Of a stretch of 64,000 nt of DNA, positions 9,735 to 18,843 are shown one piece after another (position 1 is the first letter of the stretch; every line of letters begins with the position of its first letter). The position numbers and the translations under genes are program-made. Under the pieces are notes generated by a model. The model had not been told where the DNA came from and did not search any database. It saw only the letters and a program-made list of their open reading frames with translations. This DNA is from Salinispirillum marinum (GTDB lineage Bacteria; Pseudomonadota; Gammaproteobacteria; Pseudomonadales; Natronospirillaceae): assembly GCF_042651565.1 (NCBI RefSeq), contig NZ_JBHSDF010000003.1; one strand, given 5' to 3'.

Positions 9735-9770
9735 GGAGGGGTCAAGCATCATCGCTCCCCTCCATCTTTT
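9735..9770 (+). terminator. Probable rho-independent terminator of the chemoreceptor gene
   Basis: GGAGGGG at 9735-9741 pairs with CCCCTCC at 9757-9763 and is followed by ATCTTTT. It lies 37 bases after the chemoreceptor stop codon. It also argues against any start for the next gene upstream of about 9770. Confidence 0.7.
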
Positions 9771-9782
9771 AGGCTTGTTACC

Positions 9783-11150
9783 TTGGAACGCACTAACCAC
9801 GCCCTAACCAGCGCCGTTTTACCGACATTTTACCGCTTGTGGTTCCCCTCCATGATCGGCTTGTTGGCGCTATCCACTGCCAGTATCGTGGACGGGCTGT
9901 TCATCGGCAATTTTGTTGGGGCACGCGCGCTGGCGGCCGTCAATCTGATCATCCCATTCTTTGGCATTCTGTTTGGCACCACCTTTATGCTGGCCATGGG
10001 TGGGTCGGTACGCGCGGGTAAATACATAGGCGAAGCGAACTATGATGGCGCGGCCGGTATTTTTTCAAAAACCCTGCTTGCCGTGGGTATGCTTGCCTTT
10101 GTGGTCACCACCTTAGGCATTCTGTTTGAAACCGCCCTATTGAAAGCACTGGGCGGCACCGACGAAATTCTGCCGCTCATGCAAACGTATTTTCGTATAA
10201 CGCTGGGCTTCATTTGGGCTCAGTTGTTGATGGTTACCATGTACTTTTTTGTCCGGGTAGATGGTTATCCGGGCTTGGCCGCTATTGCCTTGGTCATTGG
10301 TTCGGGCATCAATATAGGCTTGGACTATCTATTTATCGCCCATTTCGAGTGGGGCATTGCCGGTGCCGCGTGGGCAACCGGGTTGTCGCAAGCGCTGCCA
10401 CTTTTGGTCATGTGTCGATATTTTTTTTACAAGCAAAGGCATCTTCGGTTTGGCCTACAACGCGGGCGCTGGAAAGAATTGTTTTCGTCGGCGTTTAATG
10501 GACTGTCTGAGTTCGTCAACGAAATTTCCGGCTCGGTCATTGCCTTGATTCTGAACTGGCTGTTTGTCTTGCGTTTTGGCGTCGAGGGCGTAGCGGCGAT
10601 TACGGTACTCAATTACCTCTTGGTGATCGGCATGATGATGGTATTTTCCATCGGTGACGCAGGCGGCGTGTTCGTAAGCCAAAATTATGGGGCGCGCCAG
10701 CTGGCTCGTATAAGGCAGTTCCTAGCCACCAGTGCCCTGAATGCATTAGCCATTGCCGCTGTATTTATTGGCCTTTTGCTGTGGCAAACCGAAACTTTAG
10801 TGTCGGCGTTTTTGAACGCCGATGAAGTCGAAGTCATTGCCCTGACCACCGAATTGATCGGCTGGGTTTGGCCGGTCTTTGTTGTGAACGGCCTAACCAT
10901 GATTGTGACCTCTTACCTCACCGCCTTGCATCAGCCTGTGCCCTCCGCAATCATTGCGCTCAGCCGAGGTTTGATACTGCCTGCCAGCCTACTACTGACG
11001 TTCTACTTTATGTTTCCACAATGGCCATTCATTGTGGCACTGCCCATTGCCGAATGGTTGACTTTTGGCTTGGCCTTAGTCTTTTTGTGGCGTTTCTTTC
11101 CACGAGAAGGCTTGTTCGAACGCCTGGACCCCAAAGCAGAAAGCCGCTAA
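9783..11150 (+). CDS. MATE-family multidrug/metabolite efflux transporter
   Basis: This is an approximately 455-residue protein with about twelve membrane segments in two similar halves, as in NorM/DinF antiporters. These export cationic or other small molecules in exchange for Na+ or H+. The frame is open from a GTG at 9732, but that codon lies at the base of the preceding terminator hairpin. I therefore favour the TTG at 9783, 12 bases after an AGG, which begins the protein at LERTNHALTSAVLP. The start is uncertain. The 3' end overlaps the convergent DUF533 gene by 4 bases. Substrate unknown. Confidence 0.85.
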   Translation: MERTNHALTSAVLPTFYRLWFPSMIGLLALSTASIVDGLFIGNFVGARALAAVNLIIPFFGILFGTTFMLAMGGSVRAGKYIGEANYDGAAGIFSKTLLAVGMLAFVVTTLGILFETALLKALGGTDEILPLMQTYFRITLGFIWAQLLMVTMYFFVRVDGYPGLAAIALVIGSGINIGLDYLFIAHFEWGIAGAAWATGLSQALPLLVMCRYFFYKQRHLRFGLQRGRWKELFSSAFNGLSEFVNEISGSVIALILNWLFVLRFGVEGVAAITVLNYLLVIGMMMVFSIGDAGGVFVSQNYGARQLARIRQFLATSALNALAIAAVFIGLLLWQTETLVSAFLNADEVEVIALTTELIGWVWPVFVVNGLTMIVTSYLTALHQPVPSAIIALSRGLILPASLLLTFYFMFPQWPFIVALPIAEWLTFGLALVFLWRFFPREGLFERLDPKAESR

Positions 11151-11836
11151 CGCATTTCTAATACTTGCGTTTCCAACTCCTGAACCAAAGAGGGATCCAG
11201 CTTCAACTGGCGCGCAAGCTCGGTTAAATACGCCTTTTCCATAAAGTTTTGCTCGTCCACCACCAACAAACTCGCTAAGTACATCTCTGCAGCCATCTCC
11301 GGAGTGGTGGCTGCACGGGCTATATCGGCCGGGTCCAAAGGCTTACGCAGTTCCTCGTCAAACCACCGGGTTAGTTCAGCATCACTACTGAGCTTCTGGA
11401 TTTCTCCGTCAATCAGCTCGCGTTCTTTGTCATCAATATGACCATCCGCTTTCGCCGCCCCAATGATGGCACGAAGAATGGCATGGCTATGCTGTTCCGC
11501 TTGCGGGGCTGGTAATCGGTCTACCGTTTCAGGCGTACCCTGCGGTGCAGTTGTTTGGTTTTTCTGGTAATTGCTATAGGCCTTGTAGGCCACCACACCC
11601 AATGCCGCCAAACCACCATACACGGCGACCTTGCCACCCGTTTTGCGCAGCTTTTTATTGCCCAGTAGCATCCCCAGCGCACCACCAGCCATCAAGCCTT
11701 TGCCTTGCCCCCCTAGCAAACCTGACAGCTGAGACACTTTATCGGTTGCCGCCGATTTGGCTTGGTTGGCCGCCGGGTTTTGCATCAAATTACCACCGGA
11801 CTGCAACAATTGGTCGATCAAACCGCGGGTGTTCAT
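11147..11836 (-). CDS. DUF533 / TerB-like inner-membrane protein (YebE-like)
   Basis: This 229-residue protein has an N-terminal region rich in Gly/Ala, GLMAGGALGMLLGNKKLRK. One hydrophobic segment, VAVYGGLAALGVVAYKAYSNY, follows at about residues 72-92. The C-terminal 120 residues contain AIIGAAKADGHIDDKERELI, which is the acidic TerB-like signature. E. coli YebE shares this layout. Function is not established; YebE-type genes are linked to envelope stress in other bacteria. The gene is single and convergent with the MATE gene. Confidence 0.85.
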   Translation of the reverse strand: MNTRGLIDQLLQSGGNLMQNPAANQAKSAATDKVSQLSGLLGGQGKGLMAGGALGMLLGNKKLRKTGGKVAVYGGLAALGVVAYKAYSNYQKNQTTAPQGTPETVDRLPAPQAEQHSHAILRAIIGAAKADGHIDDKERELIDGEIQKLSSDAELTRWFDEELRKPLDPADIARAATTPEMAAEMYLASLLVVDEQNFMEKAYLTELARQLKLDPSLVQELETQVLEMR

Positions 11837-11987
11837 GGCTTTATCCTCTAGGCTTTGGCTTATAAATATTTACGATAGTTAATTTACCGTGAAAACCCAT
11901 TCCCGTAATTGGGAAGACAAAATTTTTACCTGTTAATGGAATTTATTTTTAAAAACCATTGCTGTTATTTCTAACTTCAGTAATATT

Positions 11988-12001
11988 GTTGCGTACGCAA
12001 C
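11988..12001. promoter_or_regulatory. Perfect 14-base palindrome upstream of the NAD(P)-binding gene, candidate operator
   Basis: GTTGCGTACGCAAC reads the same on both strands and ends 15 bases before the ATG at 12017. TAATAT at 11981-11986 just before it could be a -10 element, so a protein bound here would block transcription. The MarR-type regulator encoded at 12709 is the obvious candidate binder, but this is inference. Confidence 0.5.
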
Positions 12002-12016
12002 TTAATTGAGGTTTAT

Positions 12017-12658
12017 ATGAAAATTGCCGTCTTTGGTGGCTCCGGACAAACTGGCCGCCACGTTATTCAAACCGCGCTGGAAAAGGGTTATGACGTTAAG
12101 GCATTGGTTCGCGACCCGGCTAAAATCGATAGGTCTTTTGCGCAGGACAATCCACAACGCCTAAAATGGATACAAGGCGATTTGCTGGATGCAGAAGCGG
12201 TAACGCAAACCCTAACCGATTGTGATGGTTTTATTTTCGCCGCCGGGCCAGTGAAAGGCGGCCACCCTGACCTACCATATTTAGCCGCAAAAAATGTCAC
12301 GGAGGCCGCCACTCAGCTGGGTATCAAGCGCTTGGTCTGGCTGCTAGGTGCTGCGGTGATAGATGAACGCGACGCGCCAGATTTCGGGCGCAAGATCATT
12401 CGCTTTATCATGAAATTCACGGCACGTGATGTACTAGAATCCAGCGAGCGGGCATACCAACATCTGGTAAATTCAGGGCTGGATTACACCGTTGTGCGAC
12501 CACCGATTTTGGCCAATGGGCCAGCGCAGGGCAATCTGAAGGCGTCATATCAGCCGCCTAAACCTCGTGGTATCAGCCGGACTGACTTGGGCCGTTTTAT
12601 GGTCGAAACCCTGACGGACGATGTGTGGCGGGATGGGTCTCCAATGGTAAGCTACTAA
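12017..12658 (+). CDS. NAD(P)-binding atypical SDR (NAD(P)H-binding/NmrA-like) protein
   Basis: This 213-residue protein has an N-terminal Rossmann fold with the dinucleotide motif GGSGQTG at residues 7-13 and a charged VRDP segment after beta 2 that suggests NADP preference. The body matches small flavin-reductase or NAD(P)-sensing atypical short-chain dehydrogenases (YwnB/BVR-B-like). No Tyr-x-x-x-Lys dyad is apparent, so classical dehydrogenase chemistry is unlikely. The gene begins after a clear TTGAGG site and is followed by a MarR regulator and a second NAD(P)-binding gene on the same strand, which looks like a small redox or electrophile-response locus. Confidence 0.8.
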   Translation: MKIAVFGGSGQTGRHVIQTALEKGYDVKALVRDPAKIDRSFAQDNPQRLKWIQGDLLDAEAVTQTLTDCDGFIFAAGPVKGGHPDLPYLAAKNVTEAATQLGIKRLVWLLGAAVIDERDAPDFGRKIIRFIMKFTARDVLESSERAYQHLVNSGLDYTVVRPPILANGPAQGNLKASYQPPKPRGISRTDLGRFMVETLTDDVWRDGSPMVSY

Positions 12659-12708
12659 GGCAGCATACTTAACGCATTGACCATAGACAAGCCGCCAGAG
12701 GTGCCAAG

Positions 12709-13173
12709 ATGCAGTACGACAATAGGGACAGTATGGATAATACGCATAATGTAGACAGCGCCTTTGGGTATCACCTTTGGCTGCTCAACCGGCTGGCGCA
12801 AGGACGTTTCAGCAAAGTGCTTGCCCCGTTGTCTATTGGCCCCGGCCAACAAGTCTATTTACTAGCGCTTCAGGAGTCTGAATGTATTCACCAGGATGCG
12901 TTAGCACAGCGCCTATCGGTCGATAAATCCAATGTAACGCGCGCGCTCACAGCGTTGAGCAATGAAGGCTATTTGGAACGCAACAAAAGCCTAACCGATG
13001 GTCGACAATGGCTGGTTCGCTTAACACCCAAAGGCATTGCTGCCCGGCGTGAAGTCATCACCCATGCACAGGCGTGGATAGACGAATTGAAGACCCCGTT
13101 AACAGATACTGAGTGGCAACAGTTAACAGGACTACTGGCAAAAGTGTGCCTACCTTTCGCGGGCATCCGATAA
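12709..13173 (+). CDS. MarR-family transcriptional regulator
   Basis: This 154-residue protein has a winged helix-turn-helix at about residues 60-110. The recognition region LAQRLSVDKSNVTRALTAL and the wing ERNKSLTDGRQWLVRLTPKG are characteristic of MarR proteins, which act as dimers and release DNA on ligand or oxidant binding. AGAGG lies 7 bases before the ATG at 12709. An in-frame ATG at 12733 is also possible. It sits between two NAD(P)-binding genes and may act on the palindrome at 11988. Confidence 0.88.
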   Translation: MQYDNRDSMDNTHNVDSAFGYHLWLLNRLAQGRFSKVLAPLSIGPGQQVYLLALQESECIHQDALAQRLSVDKSNVTRALTALSNEGYLERNKSLTDGRQWLVRLTPKGIAARREVITHAQAWIDELKTPLTDTEWQQLTGLLAKVCLPFAGIR

Positions 13174-13210
13174 TGGCGCTATTTTGGTAAAACGCATTTA
13201 GGAGAAATGT

Positions 13211-14077
13211 ATGAAGGTTCTGATCACCGGCGCAACCGGCAATGTGGGCCTTGCGTTGCTTAGAGCGTTAGTCGATCAGCCGTCAATTGAGGTTGTAGCC
13301 GGCGTCCGCGACGTCGACAAGGATAAAGCACAATTTGATGAACTCAAACATTTGGAATGTCGACATTTCGATTTTGGGCGGGAAGCAACCTTTGATGCCG
13401 CGCTGCACGGCATTGACTTGGTATTTCTATTGCGACCACCACCTATCGCCGACATCCCACGTTTCTTTGCTCCCTTAATTCAAAAAATCAAACACTCTGG
13501 TATCACTAAGGTGGTGCTTTTGTCGGTACAAGGGGCCGAGCGTTCCAACATTATTCCGCACCGTAAGATAGAAAAACTCATCCTAGCGCACGAGCTGGAA
13601 TATATCTTTCTCCGGCCAAGCTACTTTATGGAAAATCTGACTACCACCCTATTGCCGGAAATCAAAGCTCTACGCACCATTACCTTGCCGTCTCGCAATG
13701 CTCAGTTTAACTGGGTTAGCGTGCAAGATATCGGAGCCATCGCCGCGAACTTGATGGTCCACTTTGAAACTCACAAAAACCAAGCCTTGGTCATTTCAGG
13801 CAATGAAAATCTATCGTTTGATGAGGTCGTGCAACGTCTCAATAGACTGACCGGAGCACGAATACGGTATAAAAGTGTTAACCCGCTTCGCTACTATTAT
13901 CTGAAGAGACGAGAAGGCCAGCCCCGAGATAAAGTCATGGTTATGCTTGTCTTACACTTTTTACCGGTGCTGCAAGGGCCACCGAAAATCAGTGACCGCT
14001 TTCAAACCATCATGCAGCGAAAACCGATTCTTCTTGAGCAATTTATTGCCGATAATCAGCGTCACTTTCTCCGCTAA
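13211..14077 (+). CDS. NmrA-family NAD(P)-binding protein
   Basis: This 288-residue protein begins MKVLITGATGNVGLALLRAL, a Rossmann GxxGxxG start. It carries the NmrA-type helices, including a SYFMENL segment and QFNWVSVQDIGAIAANL. Proteins of this group either reduce quinones or flavins or act as redox sensors. TTAGGAGA precedes the ATG by 5 bases. It follows the MarR gene by 37 bases and overlaps the convergent glutamate dehydrogenase gene by 4 bases at its stop. The role of the pair of NAD(P)-binding proteins around a MarR regulator is unknown. Confidence 0.8.
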   Translation: MKVLITGATGNVGLALLRALVDQPSIEVVAGVRDVDKDKAQFDELKHLECRHFDFGREATFDAALHGIDLVFLLRPPPIADIPRFFAPLIQKIKHSGITKVVLLSVQGAERSNIIPHRKIEKLILAHELEYIFLRPSYFMENLTTTLLPEIKALRTITLPSRNAQFNWVSVQDIGAIAANLMVHFETHKNQALVISGNENLSFDEVVQRLNRLTGARIRYKSVNPLRYYYLKRREGQPRDKVMVMLVLHFLPVLQGPPKISDRFQTIMQRKPILLEQFIADNQRHFLR

Positions 14078-15420
14078 ATCAAACCAAACGCCAACATGGC
14101 ATCGGCGACCCGCCGGAATCCGGCGATATTAGCCCCTACCACATAGTTGCCCGGGGCGCCGTAGGCTTCCGCCGCTTCATGACAATCACGAAAGATGTTG
14201 CGCATAATGTTGTGCAACCGTTCATCTGTGTACTCAAATGTCCATGCATCCCGGCTGGCGTTCTGCTGCATTTCGAGTGCGGACGTCGCAACACCGCCGG
14301 CATTGGCGGCCTTGCCCGGTCCGTAGGCCAGCTTAGCCTGTTCGAAGACCTTCATGGCGGTGGGCGTACAGGGCATGTTGGCACCTTCACAGACGGCAAT
14401 ACAGCCCTGGTCCACTAAGGTCCTCGCGGCTTGTTCATCCAGTTCATTCTGTGTCGCGCAGGGCAAGGCGATATCACATGGAATATCCCAGATTGATACC
14501 TTCGCCCTAAATTCTGCGCTTTCATGGTGATCTTGATAGGCGGAAATACGCGCCCGTTCGACTTCCTTCAGCCGCTTAATCGTGTCTAAATTCAATCCTT
14601 TCGGGTCGTAGATTACGCCACTAGAGTCCGAGCAGGCCACCACCTTAACGCCCAAGGCTTGCAATTTTTCCATGGCGTAAATGGCTACATTGCCGGAACC
14701 AGACACCACGGCCGTTTTGTCGGCCAACCGGTGACCACGGGCCTTGAGCATTTCATCCAGGAAATAAACCACACCATAGCCGGTTGCCTCTTTGCGCACC
14801 AAAGAGCCTCCCCACTGCGGACTTTTGCCAGTAAACACACCCGATTCATAACGGTTGGTGATGCGTTTGTATTGCCCAAAAAGATAGCCGATTTCACGGG
14901 CGCCCACGCCAATATCTCCGGCCGGAACATCGGTTTGCTCACCGATATGACGGTACAGCTCGGTCATATAACTTTGACAGAACCTCATAACTTCATCATC
15001 GGACTTACCCTTGGGATCAAAATCTGAACCGCCTTTACCGCCGCCGATGGGGAGGCCAGTTAAGGCATTCTTGAAAATCTGCTCAAAGCCCAAGAACTTG
15101 ATGGTGTCGAGATACACACTGGGATGGAACCGCAAACCGCCTTTTTAGGGCCCTAGGGCGCTGTTAAAACCCACACGGAAGCCACGATTGATCTGTACTT
15201 CACCGGTGTCGTCCTGCCAGGGTACGCGGAAAATAATTTGCCGTTCCGGTTCACAAATACGCTCAATGATTTTCCGTTCGGCGTATTTGGGGTGCTCCCG
15301 CAATACCGGCGTTAGGGTATCCAAAACTTCTTTCACCGCTTGATGAAAATCGGTTTCTCCGGGGTTCCGCGCCACCACTTGCTGATAAATATCAGAGATG
15401 CGCTGAGCTGCTTCTGGCAT
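14074..15420 (-). pseudogene. gdhA: NADP-type glutamate dehydrogenase, interrupted by one in-frame stop codon
   Basis: The two open parts, 15420 to 15148 (91 residues) and 15144 to 14074, lie in the same reading frame and together make a full-length hexameric-type glutamate dehydrogenase of about 448 codons (E. coli GdhA is 447). The break is a TAA at 15145-15147, located between SALGP and KGGLRFHP, where the family has a conserved tyrosine (GPYKGG). Everything else looks intact, including the substrate-lysine region, GGGKGGSDFDPKG, and the NADP domain with VVSGSGNVA. A single base change from TAT or TAC would explain it, so it may be a fresh mutation, an assembly error, or a read-through site. 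An AGGAGCAGG ribosome site precedes the ATG at 15418-15420. The enzyme makes glutamate from 2-oxoglutarate and ammonia. Confidence 0.88.
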
Positions 15421-15550
15421 GCCACCTGCTCCTGTCCTACGACCATAAATAGTCCGCCATTGTGGCCGAATCAGGGCGAAAGCTGTAGCGCATTGCGCTC
15501 TCTATACGTGGACGCTGCTTACCGTGTTCTCGTATTAAAATTTACCCGCA

Positions 15551-16504
15551 TTAGGTCGTCGGTCGCTTCCGCAGCAGCCTGCTTTCGAGTCGGCTCACGC
15601 CATAAGCCCCGAGCGTCAGCAACACCATAAAGAGGCCGACCGCCAACATGACCGGCATGCCGTTCTCCGTCATCCATTGCACCAAAAACAGGTAAGGGTA
15701 GTGCAACAAAAACATCGGGAAAGCGAGATCACTGAAAAAGGCGACAAGTCGACCTGATCCCACGTTGAGACACGACCAGACCGTCGGTTTTAGCGTCATC
15801 GCTAACCACATTCCAGCACCAAATTCGAACACCCGGCACAGTGGAAACCAGTCGCCGGGTCGAGCCGGCATAAATCCGAACTGTCGGTAAACCCAGCCTT
15901 CCACGTCGTCTAGCCATGAGGACGACAACCACGGCAAACCATACTGACCCACATACCATCGACTCAGCACACTCACCAAAAACAATATCCCAAGAGTAAG
16001 ATGTGGGCGACGTTTCATGCAGAAAGCCAATAGCGGGAACACGGCATACATCGACAGGATTAACCCGATGAACCAACTGGGGGGATTGTAGGGCCCGCCC
16101 CACATCCCCCACCACGCGTAGAACCCGGTCACGCTGCCGAGCACATCGACCCCTGCACCATTCGGAAATAATGCAGGGCCATCACCTTCCAGCAGCCAAC
16201 CGCTCAGCCAATACCCCAAGATTGAAAGCGGTAACGTGAGCCAGTAGAGCGGGTAAATACGTCGCGCTTTTTTTAACAGATACGCACCATAGCTCAGCCG
16301 TTTGGGCGCATCCGTCAGTCCCGCCAATAGACCGGACAGCACTAGGAATAGTGTTACACCGATGCCCCCCAGGCTGACATAGTAAAAATTTTTGATACCG
16401 AAAAAGTCCCCCAATGGGGCGTCCAGCAACTGCCCGAAATGCGCCATAAATACCAAGGTTATGGCCCCAATTCGAAACACATCAAGCAATAGTGATCGTG
16501 TCAT
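15551..16504 (-). CDS. Acyltransferase 3 family membrane protein
   Basis: This is an approximately 317-residue protein with about ten membrane segments. The early DVFRIGAITLVFMAHFGQ contains the R...H pattern of acyltransferase-3 (OafA/YrhL type) enzymes, in which the histidine is thought to be catalytic. Such proteins acetylate or acylate surface sugars or other periplasmic substrates. I start at the ATG at 16502-16504; the frame opens 4 codons earlier with TTG only. No polysaccharide genes are adjacent, so the substrate is unknown. Confidence 0.82.
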   Translation of the reverse strand: MTRSLLLDVFRIGAITLVFMAHFGQLLDAPLGDFFGIKNFYYVSLGGIGVTLFLVLSGLLAGLTDAPKRLSYGAYLLKKARRIYPLYWLTLPLSILGYWLSGWLLEGDGPALFPNGAGVDVLGSVTGFYAWWGMWGGPYNPPSWFIGLILSMYAVFPLLAFCMKRRPHLTLGILFLVSVLSRWYVGQYGLPWLSSSWLDDVEGWVYRQFGFMPARPGDWFPLCRVFEFGAGMWLAMTLKPTVWSCLNVGSGRLVAFFSDLAFPMFLLHYPYLFLVQWMTENGMPVMLAVGLFMVLLTLGAYGVSRLESRLLRKRPTT

Positions 16505-16600
16505 GCTGTTTGGCAATCAGGTGAATAAGGGCCTTGAATTGTCTTGGGATTAAATTTCAAGCGTGTGACGGTAGGATGAACGTTAGATGTCCAGTGCAGG

Positions 16601-17920
16601 CTAACGGTGACTGTCTTTTGATTCCGCACTGCAAATTCGGTTCCGACCCTGAGACTTGGCGCGATAGAGCTGTTCATCGGCTTCACCCAATAACGCTTCT
16701 GCAGTACTGTCATGGGGTCCAGGTACGCGTGCCGCCACGCCCATACTGAGCGTGATAAAAGCTTGCTCGTCTGCCTGAATGTGCGGGATTTTCAATTCGG
16801 CAATGGTATTCTGAATACGCTCGGCAACGCTCAATGCTTCGGTCAGAGAAGTGTTCGACAGCACGCACACAAACTCTTCTCCACCATAGCGGGCCACAAA
16901 GTCACTCTGGCGAACCATCGCATTCGCCAGCGCAGCCGCTACCTGACGTAAACAATCATCACCTTCAATATGGCCGTAATGATCGTTGTAGGGTTTGAAC
17001 TGGTCAATGTCCATAAAGATGATCGCCAGAGGTTGGCCATTGGCTTTTGCCAGCGTCCATTCTTTGGCAAACACAGCATCAAATTGGCGCCGGTTGGCGA
17101 TGCCGGTGAGTCCGTCAACGGTACTGATATGGCGCAGTTGGTCGCGCTGGTCCAAACCTTTTTGGAAGGCTTGCAGTACGTCATCCAATCCGTCTACCAA
17201 GCGCCCTAGTTCATCATTTTCATGGTGCAATAATTCAGGCTTAGGCCATTGCCCCGGGTGTTTGGGGTTCACTTGTTGTAGGGCATCATACACGCGCAGT
17301 AGTGGCTGGGTGATTAACCACGAAAACACCCACACCAAGAGCAGTGAAATCGCGAGCGCCTTAACGGCGCCGACGGCAAAAATCAGCCGGGTGTTGGCGA
17401 TAAATTCGCGCGCCACGACATCCAGCGCCAAGGTCATCGACAGCGTACCAACCCGCTCTTGATCACCCTGCCGACTGATTTGATAGAGCAGTATCTGATC
17501 CCGCTGCTTGATATCTGCGAACAGCCTGTTCAACAAGGGTCCTCTGAATGCTTGGTCAGTACGCGATTGCTTGGCCATGCTACGACCAAAGTCGTCTTTT
17601 AACTCGACATGTCGCCAGATTCCCGTAGCGAACAAGCCATTGACGACACGCTCGGCCAACTCGGGATTAAGCTGAAAAGCAGCTTCCGCCGCTGTCCCTT
17701 CGACCAGTGCGATGCTCCGGTCTATTTGTGTCTGTACATCGGCTCGCAAGTTGCGAGCATTAACGACCAGTTCAACCATACCGGCTAATGCGCTTAGGCT
17801 GAGTGCAACAGAAAGCGTCCAAATGGCCTGTTTGGTGGTCAGGCTGCGTATACGACGACGCCATGAGCGCTTCGGTGCGGTATTCAAAACCATACGTTCA
17901 ACATCATCGGGCGTGGTCAT
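16601..17920 (-). CDS. Membrane-bound diguanylate cyclase (GGDEF)
   Basis: This 439-residue protein has TM1 at about 32-52, a periplasmic sensor region of about 120 residues, TM2 at about 185-207, a HAMP-like linker, and a C-terminal GGDEF domain. The active site reads RYGGEEF, and an RQSD inhibitory site lies five residues before GGEEF, so both catalysis and product inhibition should be intact. It makes c-di-GMP, which controls motility and biofilm. Its start overlaps the end of the upstream solute-binding protein gene by 17 bases, suggesting translational coupling and that the two proteins form one sensory unit. Confidence 0.92.
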   Translation of the reverse strand: MTTPDDVERMVLNTAPKRSWRRRIRSLTTKQAIWTLSVALSLSALAGMVELVVNARNLRADVQTQIDRSIALVEGTAAEAAFQLNPELAERVVNGLFATGIWRHVELKDDFGRSMAKQSRTDQAFRGPLLNRLFADIKQRDQILLYQISRQGDQERVGTLSMTLALDVVAREFIANTRLIFAVGAVKALAISLLLVWVFSWLITQPLLRVYDALQQVNPKHPGQWPKPELLHHENDELGRLVDGLDDVLQAFQKGLDQRDQLRHISTVDGLTGIANRRQFDAVFAKEWTLAKANGQPLAIIFMDIDQFKPYNDHYGHIEGDDCLRQVAAALANAMVRQSDFVARYGGEEFVCVLSNTSLTEALSVAERIQNTIAELKIPHIQADEQAFITLSMGVAARVPGPHDSTAEALLGEADEQLYRAKSQGRNRICSAESKDSHR

Positions 17921-18638
17921 GGGCCTGCCGCTTCGCTTGCACGCGATCTAAAGCCGCCTGCAAGCGCTCCACAATGGCCGGGTCAGTATCTTTCTGCACG
18001 GCAAAATACAGGGCAGATTCGCTCAACACCCATACCGGGGCTACTTGTTCTGGGTCCATCCCGTGTTGCTCCATTAGCCAGTAGGCAACCTCTTCACCGT
18101 AGGCCCACAAATCTACGCGTTGCGCGGATAACATGGACGCCGCGCTTTGATTACTGAAAGCATAGAGGATCTGTTCTTCGTCGATACCCAACTCCAGCAA
18201 GCGCTGGGCTCCGATATCTTCCCGAATTGCGGCGACTTTTAACCCTTGGCGGGTGATGTCTTCGATTGAAGACAACGATACGGGCGCATCACGATGCGCT
18301 AACAGCACCACACGATCGGGCGCGATAGGCCCAACCCATTGAAAAAGCGACTCACGAGCGGTGGTTCTGGTGGTGGAAAACAACAGGGTATTGGGCACGT
18401 GCAACGCCGTTTCGTAGGCTCTGGCCCAAGGTAATAAACGCACAGCGGACGGATCAAATTCATAACCGGCCTCTGCCATCATGTCGGTCAACAACGACAC
18501 GGCGAAGCCGGCGACACCATTCTCCGTAGCATAATTAAACGGCGGATATTCCTCGGTGATGAAAGTCAGTCTGTCTTCCGCCATGGAGGCGATTGCGCTT
18601 GAGAGCAGCAACATACCAACAGCAAGTCGAAACAGCAT
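17904..18638 (-). CDS. Periplasmic solute-binding protein, family 3
   Basis: This is an approximately 244-residue protein with an N-terminal signal peptide (MLFRLAVGMLLLSSAIASMA, cut after about residue 20). The mature start RLTFITEEYPPFNYATENG is typical of amino-acid-type binding proteins. The fold is of the SBP_bac_3 kind used by polar amino acid ABC importers, but no permease or ATPase gene is present. It instead overlaps the diguanylate cyclase gene. I start at the ATG at 18636-18638; a TTG two codons upstream also opens the frame. The ligand is unknown. Confidence 0.85.
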   Translation of the reverse strand: MLFRLAVGMLLLSSAIASMAEDRLTFITEEYPPFNYATENGVAGFAVSLLTDMMAEAGYEFDPSAVRLLPWARAYETALHVPNTLLFSTTRTTARESLFQWVGPIAPDRVVLLAHRDAPVSLSSIEDITRQGLKVAAIREDIGAQRLLELGIDEEQILYAFSNQSAASMLSAQRVDLWAYGEEVAYWLMEQHGMDPEQVAPVWVLSESALYFAVQKDTDPAIVERLQAALDRVQAKRQAHDHAR

Positions 18639-18782
18639 AGACAATTCGCGCCTTTATCAATGATCACAATAAAACGGTTTTCAGTATAGGTGAGAATACG
18701 CGGTTTGCGCCTCCCCTTTCTGTCCGAAAGGACAATTCTGTAAGGATTCTCTGCCAAACGCAATTCAGTAAAAACCGATGAA

Positions 18783-18820
18783 GCACCAAGAAGCATGATA
18801 TATTCGCGCTGTTTTGGTGC
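18783..18820 (+). promoter_or_regulatory. Dyad around a -10-like element upstream of the DMT transporter
   Basis: GCACCAA at 18783-18789 is mirrored by TTGGTGC at 18814-18820, enclosing ATATATT, which resembles a -10 box. A run of T follows. It could be an operator or a leader hairpin for the transporter starting at 18844. Confidence 0.3.
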
Positions 18821-18843
18821 ATCTATTTTTAAGGATTCCATCT

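Noticed and set aside
9732..9782. Upstream GTG start for the MATE gene
   Set aside because: The codon sits at the base of the terminator hairpin of the preceding chemoreceptor gene.
15145..15147. Recoding of the gdhA stop as selenocysteine or pyrrolysine
   Set aside because: The codon is TAA; those amino acids use TGA and TAG. The conserved residue here is tyrosine, so mutation is simpler.
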